Assembly (NCBI GenBank): GCA_946533395.1
Contig: CAMNBU010000008.1
Coordinates: 16,724-80,723 of the forward strand
Length of the DNA: 64,000 bases
Direction: 5' to 3'
Source of the DNA: UBA4292 sp002395865
GTDB taxonomy: Bacteria; Bacillota; Clostridia; Lachnospirales; Lachnospiraceae
How positions within the stretch are numbered: position 1 is the first letter of the stretch; every line of letters begins with the position of its first letter. Below, piece by piece: positions 32,169-40,060 of the stretch. The position numbers and the translations under genes were made by a program. The notes under the pieces are model-generated. The model was not told the origin of the DNA and did not search any database. It saw nothing but the letters and a program-made list of their open reading frames with translations.

Positions 32169-34766
32169 ATGGATCTAAATGCACTGTGGCGTGTATATTT
32201 CGGGCGAGGGTGGGAGACACTGATCAAAGGCTTTTATCGTGCCGGCGCGTTTATAATAGACAATAAGAACTGCAGATTCATGGGCGATGATAATATCCTG
32301 GAGATCACAGGGCTTGATCGCAACGCAAAGTTCGAAGAGATAGCGAATGTGTTCGAGAGGCTGTCGAATCACCTGAATATCACTTCACCGATACATATGG
32401 TGCTGGTGGAGGATGAGGAGGATTTCAGAGCCGGATACGTCTATGTCGACGATAATCTGGAGCTGGGCATACCTCAGGGACTTCCTGTTATCGATCAGGC
32501 CGCGCTTCTTCGCATCATGGGCGGAAGCGTGGGAGAGCCTCTTCTTGCGATAGTTCAGATAGAGGGGATATCGAATCCTTCATTCCAGGATGCTTACATA
32601 TACAGTGCGGTCACTGCCATGAGAGAGTTTTTGCCACAGAAGGCGCTCATAGCCGCTCAGACAGCCAGAAGATACTGGGTATATGTTCCTGAGTTCGGAG
32701 ATGCCGATGAAGTCAAATTCATGCAGGAGCTGAAGAACGCGGTGGAGAACGCTCCACTGAAGGATGAATTCGGCTATCTCATATCGCGCAAGCACAGCAT
32801 GACCATATCGGTCGGAATAGGCTTCCGCGAGTCATTTCCCGCGGAGCGTATGCACACGGCAAGCTTCGCTCTCTATGATGCCACATCGTCCTCGCTCGGA
32901 ACGATCAGGGCGTTCTCGGAGGAGAATTACACAAGACAGAAGAATGATTACGAGGATATCAGAAAGTTCTCAAAGCTGATCGATTACAACCTGTTCAATT
33001 ACCATTACCAGCCGATAATCGACGCTCACAGCGGCAATATCATCGCGTACGAGGTACTTATGAGGACAGATGCAGCCATAGGCTTCAATCCTCTGCAGAT
33101 ACTGAATATCGCCAAAAGATGCGACCGCCTCTATGACATAGAGAAGGCCACCATGTTCAACGCATACGAGTTACTGTCCAAGAACAAAGAAAGACTGGCG
33201 GGTAAAAAGCTCTTCATCAACTCGATATCGGGGCACCTTCTTTCGGAAAAGGATTTCGGAAGGCTCGTCGAGCTCTACAGCGGCTGCATGGACAGCTCGG
33301 TAATAGAGTTTACTGAGCAGACCGAGGTCACCGACGAGGTGCTCGAATCCATACAGAAGAGGCTCAGAGGTCACGGCATCCAGCTGGCCATCGACGATTA
33401 CGGCACAGGCTACTCGAATACATCCAACCTCATAAGATACAACCCGATTGTTGTCAAGATTGACCGCTCGCTCATAAGCGGTGTCGGCGGCAACCAGAAG
33501 AAGATGAGTATCGTCGGCAATATCATAGAGTTCCTTCACAACAACGGATATATGGCGCTTGCTGAGGGCGTTGAGACTCTTGATGAGCTCGAGATCATGA
33601 TAGGTCTCGGTGCGGATTATATTCAGGGCTTCTACGTTGCCAAGCCATCTCCCGAACTCCTCGAAAGCATAAACGAGGATGTGAAAAAGAACATTATCCG
33701 CATGAATCTGGAGAATGCCAGTCTTGTAACCAGGGTCTACAGGCCTCAGGCAGGAGAAGAGGTTGATATACGCAAGCTTGCAACAGAGAAATATACATCT
33801 GTTCTTGTCGATGTCCCCGAGGTTCGATTTATCGGAAAGACTGACAGCAGGATACCTCTCAATATCAATGTTAAGGACGACATTGAGACAAGGATCACTC
33901 TTGTGGATGTGAATATCACATCGGAGAATTCCATGGAGGTTCTTCATCTCGGACAGAATTCGAAGGTGGAGCTCAACTGCGAGGGACGAAACTCCTTCGA
34001 CAGAAAGGGTATAAATGTACCCAAATCGAGCTCGCTTCATATAACAGGCTACGGTGAATTTAATATCAATTCCGAGGCGAAGTACTGCTTCGGTATAGGC
34101 AATGACAGCAAGCACAGCCACGGCGATATACTGATCGATCTGGGCGGCAAGATAAATGTAAGCGGAAACGGTGATACCGTAGTGGGTATCGGCGCGGGTA
34201 GAAATGATGAGAACCGCAGCATAAGGATAGTTCGCGGAAGGGTGTCCGTGCAATGCTCGGGAGCCGAGTGCGTGGGAATAGGCACAATACTCGGCAATGC
34301 AGACGTATCCATAGAAAACTGCAGCACCCATGTCTCAGTATCGTCACCTGTAGCCATGGGGGTCGGTAGTATAAGAGGAAAAGCAAGGATAAACTGCGAA
34401 AGCTTTGAGCTTATCTGCAATCTGGCCGGAACCACTCAGGGCGTAGTAGGAGTCCTCAAGGAAGGGGATATGTCCATAAAGTGCCGTGACGGGCAGATAA
34501 GAGCAGTAGCGAGAGGTGAGGAGATCATCGGCATAGGAACCAGGGAAGGAAAGATGGATATCGATATAATGCATACACTTGTCAGCCTCAACTGCGAGGG
34601 CGGCAACGTGTCCGGTATCGGTGATGCGACCAGCACGGGTAGTATTTATCTCGACTCCAATGAGATCGACCTTCAGTTCGTTACTGCGAACGGGTTCGCG
34701 ATAGGCAACAGCGAGGGCACGGAGCAGGTCATCTCGTGCAGGAAGAGCATACACATTAACACGTGA
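32169..34766 (+). CDS. EAL-domain c-di-GMP phosphodiesterase with C-terminal beta-solenoid
   Basis: An 865-residue cytoplasmic protein with no signal or membrane segment. Residues about 1-110 are unassigned, and 110-260 look like a degenerate GGDEF. The EAL domain spans about 270-520: EVL (Glu295) replaces EAL, EFTEQ supplies metal ligands, and DDYGTGYS (Asp409-Asp410), Lys430 in KIDRS, the Glu of AEGVET and QGFYVAKP are present, so it is probably active. After a linker, residues about 575-865 hold some eight repeats of about 33 residues centred on GIG motifs (GIGN, GIGAG, GIGTI, GVGSI, GIGTR, GIGD) with alternating beta-strand patterns, as in right-handed beta-helices. This fusion is unusual. 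Confidence 0.88.
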   Translation: MDLNALWRVYFGRGWETLIKGFYRAGAFIIDNKNCRFMGDDNILEITGLDRNAKFEEIANVFERLSNHLNITSPIHMVLVEDEEDFRAGYVYVDDNLELGIPQGLPVIDQAALLRIMGGSVGEPLLAIVQIEGISNPSFQDAYIYSAVTAMREFLPQKALIAAQTARRYWVYVPEFGDADEVKFMQELKNAVENAPLKDEFGYLISRKHSMTISVGIGFRESFPAERMHTASFALYDATSSSLGTIRAFSEENYTRQKNDYEDIRKFSKLIDYNLFNYHYQPIIDAHSGNIIAYEVLMRTDAAIGFNPLQILNIAKRCDRLYDIEKATMFNAYELLSKNKERLAGKKLFINSISGHLLSEKDFGRLVELYSGCMDSSVIEFTEQTEVTDEVLESIQKRLRGHGIQLAIDDYGTGYSNTSNLIRYNPIVVKIDRSLISGVGGNQKKMSIVGNIIEFLHNNGYMALAEGVETLDELEIMIGLGADYIQGFYVAKPSPELLESINEDVKKNIIRMNLENASLVTRVYRPQAGEEVDIRKLATEKYTSVLVDVPEVRFIGKTDSRIPLNINVKDDIETRITLVDVNITSENSMEVLHLGQNSKVELNCEGRNSFDRKGINVPKSSSLHITGYGEFNINSEAKYCFGIGNDSKHSHGDILIDLGGKINVSGNGDTVVGIGAGRNDENRSIRIVRGRVSVQCSGAECVGIGTILGNADVSIENCSTHVSVSSPVAMGVGSIRGKARINCESFELICNLAGTTQGVVGVLKEGDMSIKCRDGQIRAVARGEEIIGIGTREGKMDIDIMHTLVSLNCEGGNVSGIGDATSTGSIYLDSNEIDLQFVTANGFAIGNSEGTEQVISCRKSIHINT

Positions 34767-34768
34767 TA

Positions 34769-34790
34769 ACGGAATACTTACGGAATACTT
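34769..34790 (+). repeat. Two tandem copies of an 11-bp unit
   Basis: ACGGAATACTT occurs twice without spacer (34769-34779 and 34780-34790), two bases after the EAL gene stop and just before a perfect hairpin. Confidence 0.8.
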
Positions 34791-34796
34791 AAATCG

Positions 34797-34828
34797 GGGA
34801 CAGTGTACATGAATTAGTACACTGTCCC
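34797..34828 (+). terminator. Perfect 12-bp hairpin after the EAL gene
   Basis: GGGACAGTGTAC (34797-34808) and GTACACTGTCCC (34817-34828) around an 8-base loop; only GTTTACATTT follows, and this is the -35 of the next promoter. It may act as terminator, operator, or a relic of a small palindromic repeat. The 226 bases between the EAL gene and the DUF2520 gene hold this hairpin, the 11-bp tandem repeat and the promoter at 34830; nothing else is recognisable. Confidence 0.55.
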
Positions 34829-34829
34829 G

Positions 34830-34858
34830 TTTACATTTGCGAAAAGAGGTGCTATTAT
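34830..34858 (+). promoter_or_regulatory. Sigma-A promoter of the pantothenate/CoA operon
   Basis: TTTACA (34830-34835), 17-bp spacer, TATTAT (34853-34858). The leader is about 128 nt long and contains a GC-rich stretch just before the ribosome site. Confidence 0.75.
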
Positions 34859-34992
34859 GCAGGCGTAAGAAACGGATGGCATTCTCAGTAAGCTGTACCG
34901 ACATATTACGCTTTTGAAAACTGCATCTACTTCCTGAACTACCATGGTTTATGGGTCCGCATCGGCGGCCCGCGCGAAAAGGAGGTGATGCT

Positions 34993-35829
34993 ATGAAAAT
35001 AGGATTTATCGGTGCCGGCAGGGTCGGATATTCCCTGGGGAGGTACTTCGCAGAGCACGGCGTTCAGCTGACCGGCTACTACAGCAGGCAGGAAGAGCAC
35101 GCGAGGGATGCGGCGGTATTCACGAGCTCCTGTTTTTATGATGATATTGACAAGCTTGTTTCTGACAGCGATGCGGTTTTCATCACAGCGTCCGACGATC
35201 AGATCGCAGGTATCTACGAAAGGATAGCGCGCTCTGATATAAGTAAAAAGAATATATGTCATTGCAGCGGCGCTCTCTCGTCGCGGGAGGCTTTCCCGGG
35301 GATAGAGAAGAAGGGCGCGCGGGGATTTTCGATACATCCGTTGTATCCGGTAAGCGACAGGTATTTGAGCTGGTCCGGACTCGCGGATGCTTTTTTTTGC
35401 ATCGAGGGCGGTGAGGGCGCGCAGGAGTGGAGGACGCTTCTTGAGTCCATAGGCTTAAAGGCCAAGGTGATAAGCCCGGATGTTAAGAAAAAGTACCACG
35501 CTGCGGCGTCCATGGCTTCAAACCTTGTCATAGCTCTGATAGATGAGGCTTCCGAAATGCTGAGCGAGTGTGGTTTTGGAGATGACGCTTTGGCTGCTCT
35601 TTCACCGCTTATTGCAGCAAACATCAAAAATGTGCTGAGCAGGGGCTGCTCGGGGGCACTCACCGGACCGATAGAGAGAAATGACACCGGAACCGTCAGA
35701 GAGCACCTTATGAGCCTTGATGAAGAGCAGAAGAAGCTGTATAAGGCAGCGGGACTCAGGCTGATCGATACCGCGCAGAGGAAGAACCCTGACAGGGATT
35801 ACACACAGATGAGATCGCTCCTATCCTGA
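34993..35829 (+). CDS. Rossmann-fold DUF2520 protein
   Basis: A 278-residue NAD(P)-binding protein of the DUF2520 family. The dinucleotide motif GFIGAGRVGYSLG is at residues 4-16, followed by the domain with HCSGALSS and SIHPLYPVSD; the C-terminal DUF2520 part is all-helical (KKKYHAAASMASNLVIALID). The architecture resembles ketopantoate reductase and hydroxyisobutyrate dehydrogenase. Its place as first gene before panB, together with the lack of panE in the operon, makes a role as ketopantoate reductase possible, but that is inference. AAGGAGG precedes the ATG. Confidence 0.85.
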   Translation: MKIGFIGAGRVGYSLGRYFAEHGVQLTGYYSRQEEHARDAAVFTSSCFYDDIDKLVSDSDAVFITASDDQIAGIYERIARSDISKKNICHCSGALSSREAFPGIEKKGARGFSIHPLYPVSDRYLSWSGLADAFFCIEGGEGAQEWRTLLESIGLKAKVISPDVKKKYHAAASMASNLVIALIDEASEMLSECGFGDDALAALSPLIAANIKNVLSRGCSGALTGPIERNDTGTVREHLMSLDEEQKKLYKAAGLRLIDTAQRKNPDRDYTQMRSLLS

Positions 35830-35857
35830 GCGACGAAATTTTGAGAGGAGGAACGCT

Positions 35858-36700
35858 ATGAGAAATACGATCGCAACACTTAACGCAAAGAAGGCTGCAG
35901 GCGAAAAGCTCACACAGCTGACCTGCTACGATTACACGACTGCAAGACTTATAGACAAGGCAGGCATCGACTTCATTCTTGTGGGTGACAGCCTCGGAAT
36001 GACGATGCAGGGCTATACCGACACGCTTCCGGTGACGCTCGATGAGATGATCATCTACGGAAGGAGCGTAGTCAGGGGCACGCAGACTGCCATGGTCATC
36101 GTGGACATGCCCTTCATGAGCTACCAGCTCTCACCCGCGCAGGCGCTCGAGAACGCCGGCAGGATAATGAAGGAGACCGGTGCACAGGGAGTTAAACTCG
36201 AGGGCGGAAAGGACGTGGCTCCCCAGATAAGGGCCATCACCGCAGCGGGTATCCCGGTGGTGGCGCACATCGGTATGACTCCCCAGTCGGTAAATGCCAT
36301 GAGCGGCTTCAAGGTTCAGGGCAAGGGCGAGGCAAACGCGAGAAGAGTTTTGGAGGATGCTCTCGCAGTACAGGAGGCAGGCGCATTTGCGGTGACACTT
36401 GAGTGCGTACCGCCCAAGCTCGCGGCTCTCATCACGAGGAAGCTCTCCATCATCACCATCGGTATCGGTGCGGGCAATGAAACAGACGCGCAGGTGCTGG
36501 TATATCAGGACATGCTCGGCATGAGCGGCATGAAGCCGAAGTTCGTGGAGCAGTTCGGACAGATCGGTGATGCCATGGTGGACGCGTTTAAGGCATACTC
36601 CGACGCGGTGAAAGGCGGGACCTTCCCGAGGGAGGAGCACACATTTGCAAAGAGCGACTGCACGGATGAATTTCTGGCAGGACTTGATAAAGAGTATTGA
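35858..36700 (+). CDS. panB: 3-methyl-2-oxobutanoate hydroxymethyltransferase
   Basis: Adds a hydroxymethyl group from methylene-tetrahydrofolate to ketoisovalerate, giving ketopantoate. The 280-residue TIM-barrel protein shows LTCYDYTTARLIDKAG, the metal-binding VGDSLGMTMQGY, and GIGAGNETDAQVLVYQDMLG. AGAGGAGG precedes the ATG. It lies between the DUF2520 gene and panC. Confidence 0.97.
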   Translation: MRNTIATLNAKKAAGEKLTQLTCYDYTTARLIDKAGIDFILVGDSLGMTMQGYTDTLPVTLDEMIIYGRSVVRGTQTAMVIVDMPFMSYQLSPAQALENAGRIMKETGAQGVKLEGGKDVAPQIRAITAAGIPVVAHIGMTPQSVNAMSGFKVQGKGEANARRVLEDALAVQEAGAFAVTLECVPPKLAALITRKLSIITIGIGAGNETDAQVLVYQDMLGMSGMKPKFVEQFGQIGDAMVDAFKAYSDAVKGGTFPREEHTFAKSDCTDEFLAGLDKEY

Positions 36701-36724
36701 GAATAATACAGGAGGCAGAAAGCT

Positions 36725-37567
36725 ATGATAATCGCAAGAACGATAGCAGAGGTTAGAGAGGTAGTCAGGGGCTGGAGAAAGGAAGGACTCACGGTCGGTC
36801 TGGTTCCGACGATGGGTTACCTTCACGAGGGACACGCGAGCCTCGTGGACGCGGCCGATAAGGCCTGTGACAGGGTGGTTGCCAGCGTATTCGTCAATCC
36901 CACACAGTTCGGACCCGGGGAGGATCTGGAGACCTATCCAAGGGATTTCGACAGGGATTGCAAGCTTCTTACAGAGCATGGATGCGACATGGTGTTCCAT
37001 CCAGAGGTGAGCGAGATGTACGATCCGGACGCTGCGACATATGTGGAGATCCTTTCGGATATGCCCAAGCAGCTGTGCGGCAAGACAAGACCCATCCATT
37101 TCAGGGGCGTTTGCACGGTCGTTTCCAAGCTCTTCAACATAGTTCTTCCGGACGAGGCGTTCTTCGGACAGAAAGACGCGCAGCAGCTGGCCATCATCAG
37201 AAAGATGGTGAAGGATATGAGCTACGGCATCGAGATCGTGGGCTGCCCGATAGTCCGCGAGGCCGACGGACTGGCCAAGTCATCAAGGAACACATACTTA
37301 AATGCCGAGGAGAGAAAAGCCGCACTTGTTCTTTCAAAGGCTGTAGCGCTCGGACAGAAGCTTGTGGCTGAGGGTGAGAAGAACGCCGACACAGTCGTTG
37401 AGGCTATGAAGAAGCTCATCGAGGCAGAACCTCTCGCGCGCATCGACTATGTGAGCGCGGTTAACGGAGTGACTATGGAGACGGTACACGAGATCGCGAC
37501 TCCCACACTCATTGCCATGGCGGTATACATCGGCAAAACAAGACTTATAGATAATTTTTCGGTTTAA
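36725..37567 (+). CDS. panC: Pantothenate synthetase
   Basis: Joins pantoate and beta-alanine with ATP to form pantothenate. The 280-residue protein has the HxGH-type motif in PTMGYLHEGHASLV, the FVNPTQFG pantoate-binding loop, FGQKDAQQLAIIRKMV, and the KMSKS-like SSRNTYLN. It follows panB and precedes panD. AGGAGG lies upstream. Confidence 0.97.
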   Translation: MIIARTIAEVREVVRGWRKEGLTVGLVPTMGYLHEGHASLVDAADKACDRVVASVFVNPTQFGPGEDLETYPRDFDRDCKLLTEHGCDMVFHPEVSEMYDPDAATYVEILSDMPKQLCGKTRPIHFRGVCTVVSKLFNIVLPDEAFFGQKDAQQLAIIRKMVKDMSYGIEIVGCPIVREADGLAKSSRNTYLNAEERKAALVLSKAVALGQKLVAEGEKNADTVVEAMKKLIEAEPLARIDYVSAVNGVTMETVHEIATPTLIAMAVYIGKTRLIDNFSV

Positions 37568-37621
37568 TGACCGATCCACGATAATGATCAAACGCTGTGT
37601 TTAGTGCTACAGGAGGTTACC

Positions 37622-38023
37622 ATGCTTATTGAAATGCTTAAATCCAAGATACACAGAGCCACGGTGGTTCAGGCCGAGATAGATTATGTGGGCTCGATAA
37701 CCATCGATCCGCTGCTTCTTGAAGCTGCAGGCATCAACGAATACGAGAAGGTACAGGTGGCTGATGTCCATAACGGTAACCGCCTTGAGACCTACGCTAT
37801 CTGTGGCGAGCCCGGTTCCGGAATGATCTGCTTAAACGGCGCCGCTGCCAGACTTGTAAAGCCCGGTGATAAGGTCATCATCATGTGCTACGCGCAGATG
37901 ACACCCGAGGAGGCTAAGGAATACGCACCGAAGGTCGTTTTCGTGGACGAGAAGAACAAGATCGCGAGAGTAACAGAGTACGAGAAGCACGGGCTTTTGA
38001 TGAAGGATTTTATAGATCAATAG
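37622..38023 (+). CDS. panD: Aspartate 1-decarboxylase (pyruvoyl enzyme)
   Basis: Produces beta-alanine for pantothenate. The 133-residue proenzyme self-cleaves between Gly24 and Ser25 (YVGS), where Ser25 becomes the pyruvoyl cofactor; both residues are in the family position. The start MLIEMLKSKIHRATV is preferred over an upstream in-frame start because AGGAGG sits seven bases before it. It is one of the consecutive pantothenate genes. Confidence 0.97.
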   Translation: MLIEMLKSKIHRATVVQAEIDYVGSITIDPLLLEAAGINEYEKVQVADVHNGNRLETYAICGEPGSGMICLNGAAARLVKPGDKVIIMCYAQMTPEEAKEYAPKVVFVDEKNKIARVTEYEKHGLLMKDFIDQ

Positions 38024-38090
38024 TCATCAGGAGCTAAGTCGAAGGTGCTTTTGAAAGACTCTTCGATGCTATGGAAGAGAGGAGGCCGGT

Positions 38091-39290
38091 ATGGAGAGAC
38101 TTGACGGAAAATGCGTCGTGCTTGCTATAAGCGGCGGTATCGCGGCGTATAAGATGGCTTATGCGGCCAGCGAGCTGAAGAAGGCGGGCGCGGATGTTCA
38201 TGTTATGATGACTAAACACGCGACCGAGTTCATAGCGCCTCTGACCTTCGAGACGCTCACGAACAACCGCGTTGTGGTCGATTCCTTTGACAGAAACTTT
38301 AAATACGATGTGGCGCATGTGGAGCTTGCCAAGGCAGCGGATATCATGCTCATAGCGCCGGCCACGGCAAATGTCATCGCGAAGATGGCAAACGGCATAG
38401 CGGATGATTTCCTGACGACCACGGTGCTGGCAGCGAGGTGCAAAAAGCTCGTGGCCCCCGCCATGAACACCGCCATGTTCGAAAATCCGATCACTCAGGA
38501 TAATATAGCGAAGCTTAAGAATTACGGATTTACCGTGATAGAGCCCGATGCGGGGTATCTCGCCTGCGGCGACGTGGGTGCGGGCAGACTGCCGGAGCCG
38601 GGAGCCCTCTGCGAGTATGTATACAGGGAGCTTGCCAGAGAGAAGGATCTTGCGGGCGTTAATGTCACGGTCACTGCCGGCCCCACGCAGGAGGCGATAG
38701 ATCCGGTCAGATACATAACCAATCACTCTACCGGCAAGATGGGCTATGCCATTGCCCGCGAGGCTATGCTCAGAGGAGCGGATGTGACGCTTATATCCGG
38801 GCGGGTTAGTATCGTGCCGCCTCCATTTGTGAAGGTGGTGAATATCACCAGCGCGCAAGATATGTTTGAGGCGGTGAGGGATGCTCTGCCGAAGACAGAT
38901 ATTCTTATAAAGTCCGCAGCTGTAGCAGATTACAGGCCGGCTTCGGTGGCGGAGGATAAGATAAAAAAGAGTGATTCGGACATGTCGATAGCGCTTGAGA
39001 GAACACAGGATATACTGGGCTATGTGGCGGAGCATCGTCATGACGGCCTCTTCGTGTGCGGCTTCTCCATGGAAACGAAGGACATGCTGGAAAATTCCAG
39101 GAAAAAGCTCGAGAAAAAGAAGCTGGATCTGATCGCCGCCAATAATTTAAAGGTCGCGGGCGCGGGATTTGCGGTGGACACGAATGTGCTGACATTGATA
39201 AGCCGCGACGCAGTGACGGAGCTCCCCCTTATGAGCAAGGCGGATGCGGCCGGAAGACTTCTCGACGCTATACAGGAGATGAGAGGATGA
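38091..39290 (+). CDS. coaBC: Phosphopantothenoylcysteine decarboxylase/synthetase
   Basis: Bifunctional enzyme adding cysteine to 4'-phosphopantothenate and decarboxylating the product. The 399-residue protein has the N-terminal flavoprotein domain (ISGGIAAYKMAYAASELKKAG, the His of the decarboxylase in YDVAHVELA, APAMNTAMF) and the C-terminal synthetase domain from about residue 190 (VTAGPTQEAIDPVRYITNHS, STGKMG). GAGAGGAGG lies before the ATG. Its TGA overlaps the start of coaX. Confidence 0.96.
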   Translation: MERLDGKCVVLAISGGIAAYKMAYAASELKKAGADVHVMMTKHATEFIAPLTFETLTNNRVVVDSFDRNFKYDVAHVELAKAADIMLIAPATANVIAKMANGIADDFLTTTVLAARCKKLVAPAMNTAMFENPITQDNIAKLKNYGFTVIEPDAGYLACGDVGAGRLPEPGALCEYVYRELAREKDLAGVNVTVTAGPTQEAIDPVRYITNHSTGKMGYAIAREAMLRGADVTLISGRVSIVPPPFVKVVNITSAQDMFEAVRDALPKTDILIKSAAVADYRPASVAEDKIKKSDSDMSIALERTQDILGYVAEHRHDGLFVCGFSMETKDMLENSRKKLEKKKLDLIAANNLKVAGAGFAVDTNVLTLISRDAVTELPLMSKADAAGRLLDAIQEMRG

Positions 39291-40060
39291 TACTCGCTAT
39301 TGACATAGGCAATACCACAGTTGGCGCCTACGCGTGGGATGATGCGGCCGACATACCGGTTTCAAGCATAAAGATGCCCTCCGACAAGTTCTGGAGTGCT
39401 TCTGAGTACCTTCTGTTCATGGAGGACTCCGAGCTGGGGGGACTGAACTATGACGGTGCTGTCATATCGAGCGTGGTGCCTGTGCTCACGGATGTCCTTC
39501 GCGAGGCGGCCAGGCGGCTCACAGGTGTTGAACCCATGGTCGTGAAGCTTTCGGATATACCGGATATGAAGGTGCTGGTGGATGAGCCCGACAGGGTAGG
39601 TATGGACAGGCTGATGGATGCCTTCAGCGCGAGAAGCTACGCACTGCCTGCAGTTACAGTCGATATGGGTACCGCAACCACGGTAAATGTCATCGACTCT
39701 GACGGATGCTTTTTAGGCGGAATGATAGCACCCGGAGTGGTGACCGGTTTTAAGGCACTGGTGAACGGAGCGGCACAGCTTCCGCCCATCGAGTTGACAG
39801 CTCCAGATGACATTATCGGTAAAAATACGACCGACTGCATGAGAAGCGGTGCCCTGTACGGCGCTGCGGCCATGGTGGATGCCGTGACGGCGCGCATAGA
39901 AAAGAAGCTGGGGCCGGTGAGCCTGATAGTGACGGGCGGGGCGGCAGAGCTGCTTCACGAGCTGATAGAGCATGAGCATGTGTATGACCCCTTGCTTTTG
40001 GTGAAGGGGATGGTAGGAGTTTTCTACACTGGAAGGAGCTTTTATGGGGGAATATTATGA
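39287..40060 (+). CDS. coaX: Type III pantothenate kinase
   Basis: Phosphorylates pantothenate with ATP; type III enzymes are not inhibited by CoA. The 257-residue protein has the ASKHA phosphate loop DIGNTTVGAY at residues 5-14, DRVGMDRLMDAFSA and VDMGTATTVNVID. Its start overlaps coaBC by four bases, and its end overlaps the AAA gene by 17 bases. With coaBC it carries pantothenate to 4'-phosphopantetheine. Confidence 0.95.
   Translation: MILAIDIGNTTVGAYAWDDAADIPVSSIKMPSDKFWSASEYLLFMEDSELGGLNYDGAVISSVVPVLTDVLREAARRLTGVEPMVVKLSDIPDMKVLVDEPDRVGMDRLMDAFSARSYALPAVTVDMGTATTVNVIDSDGCFLGGMIAPGVVTGFKALVNGAAQLPPIELTAPDDIIGKNTTDCMRSGALYGAAAMVDAVTARIEKKLGPVSLIVTGGAAELLHELIEHEHVYDPLLLVKGMVGVFYTGRSFYGGIL

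Noticed and set aside
33171..34331. Minus-strand open frame of 386 codons opposite the EAL/solenoid gene
   Set aside because: No start signals and no recognisable domain; the plus-strand gene is clearly coding.
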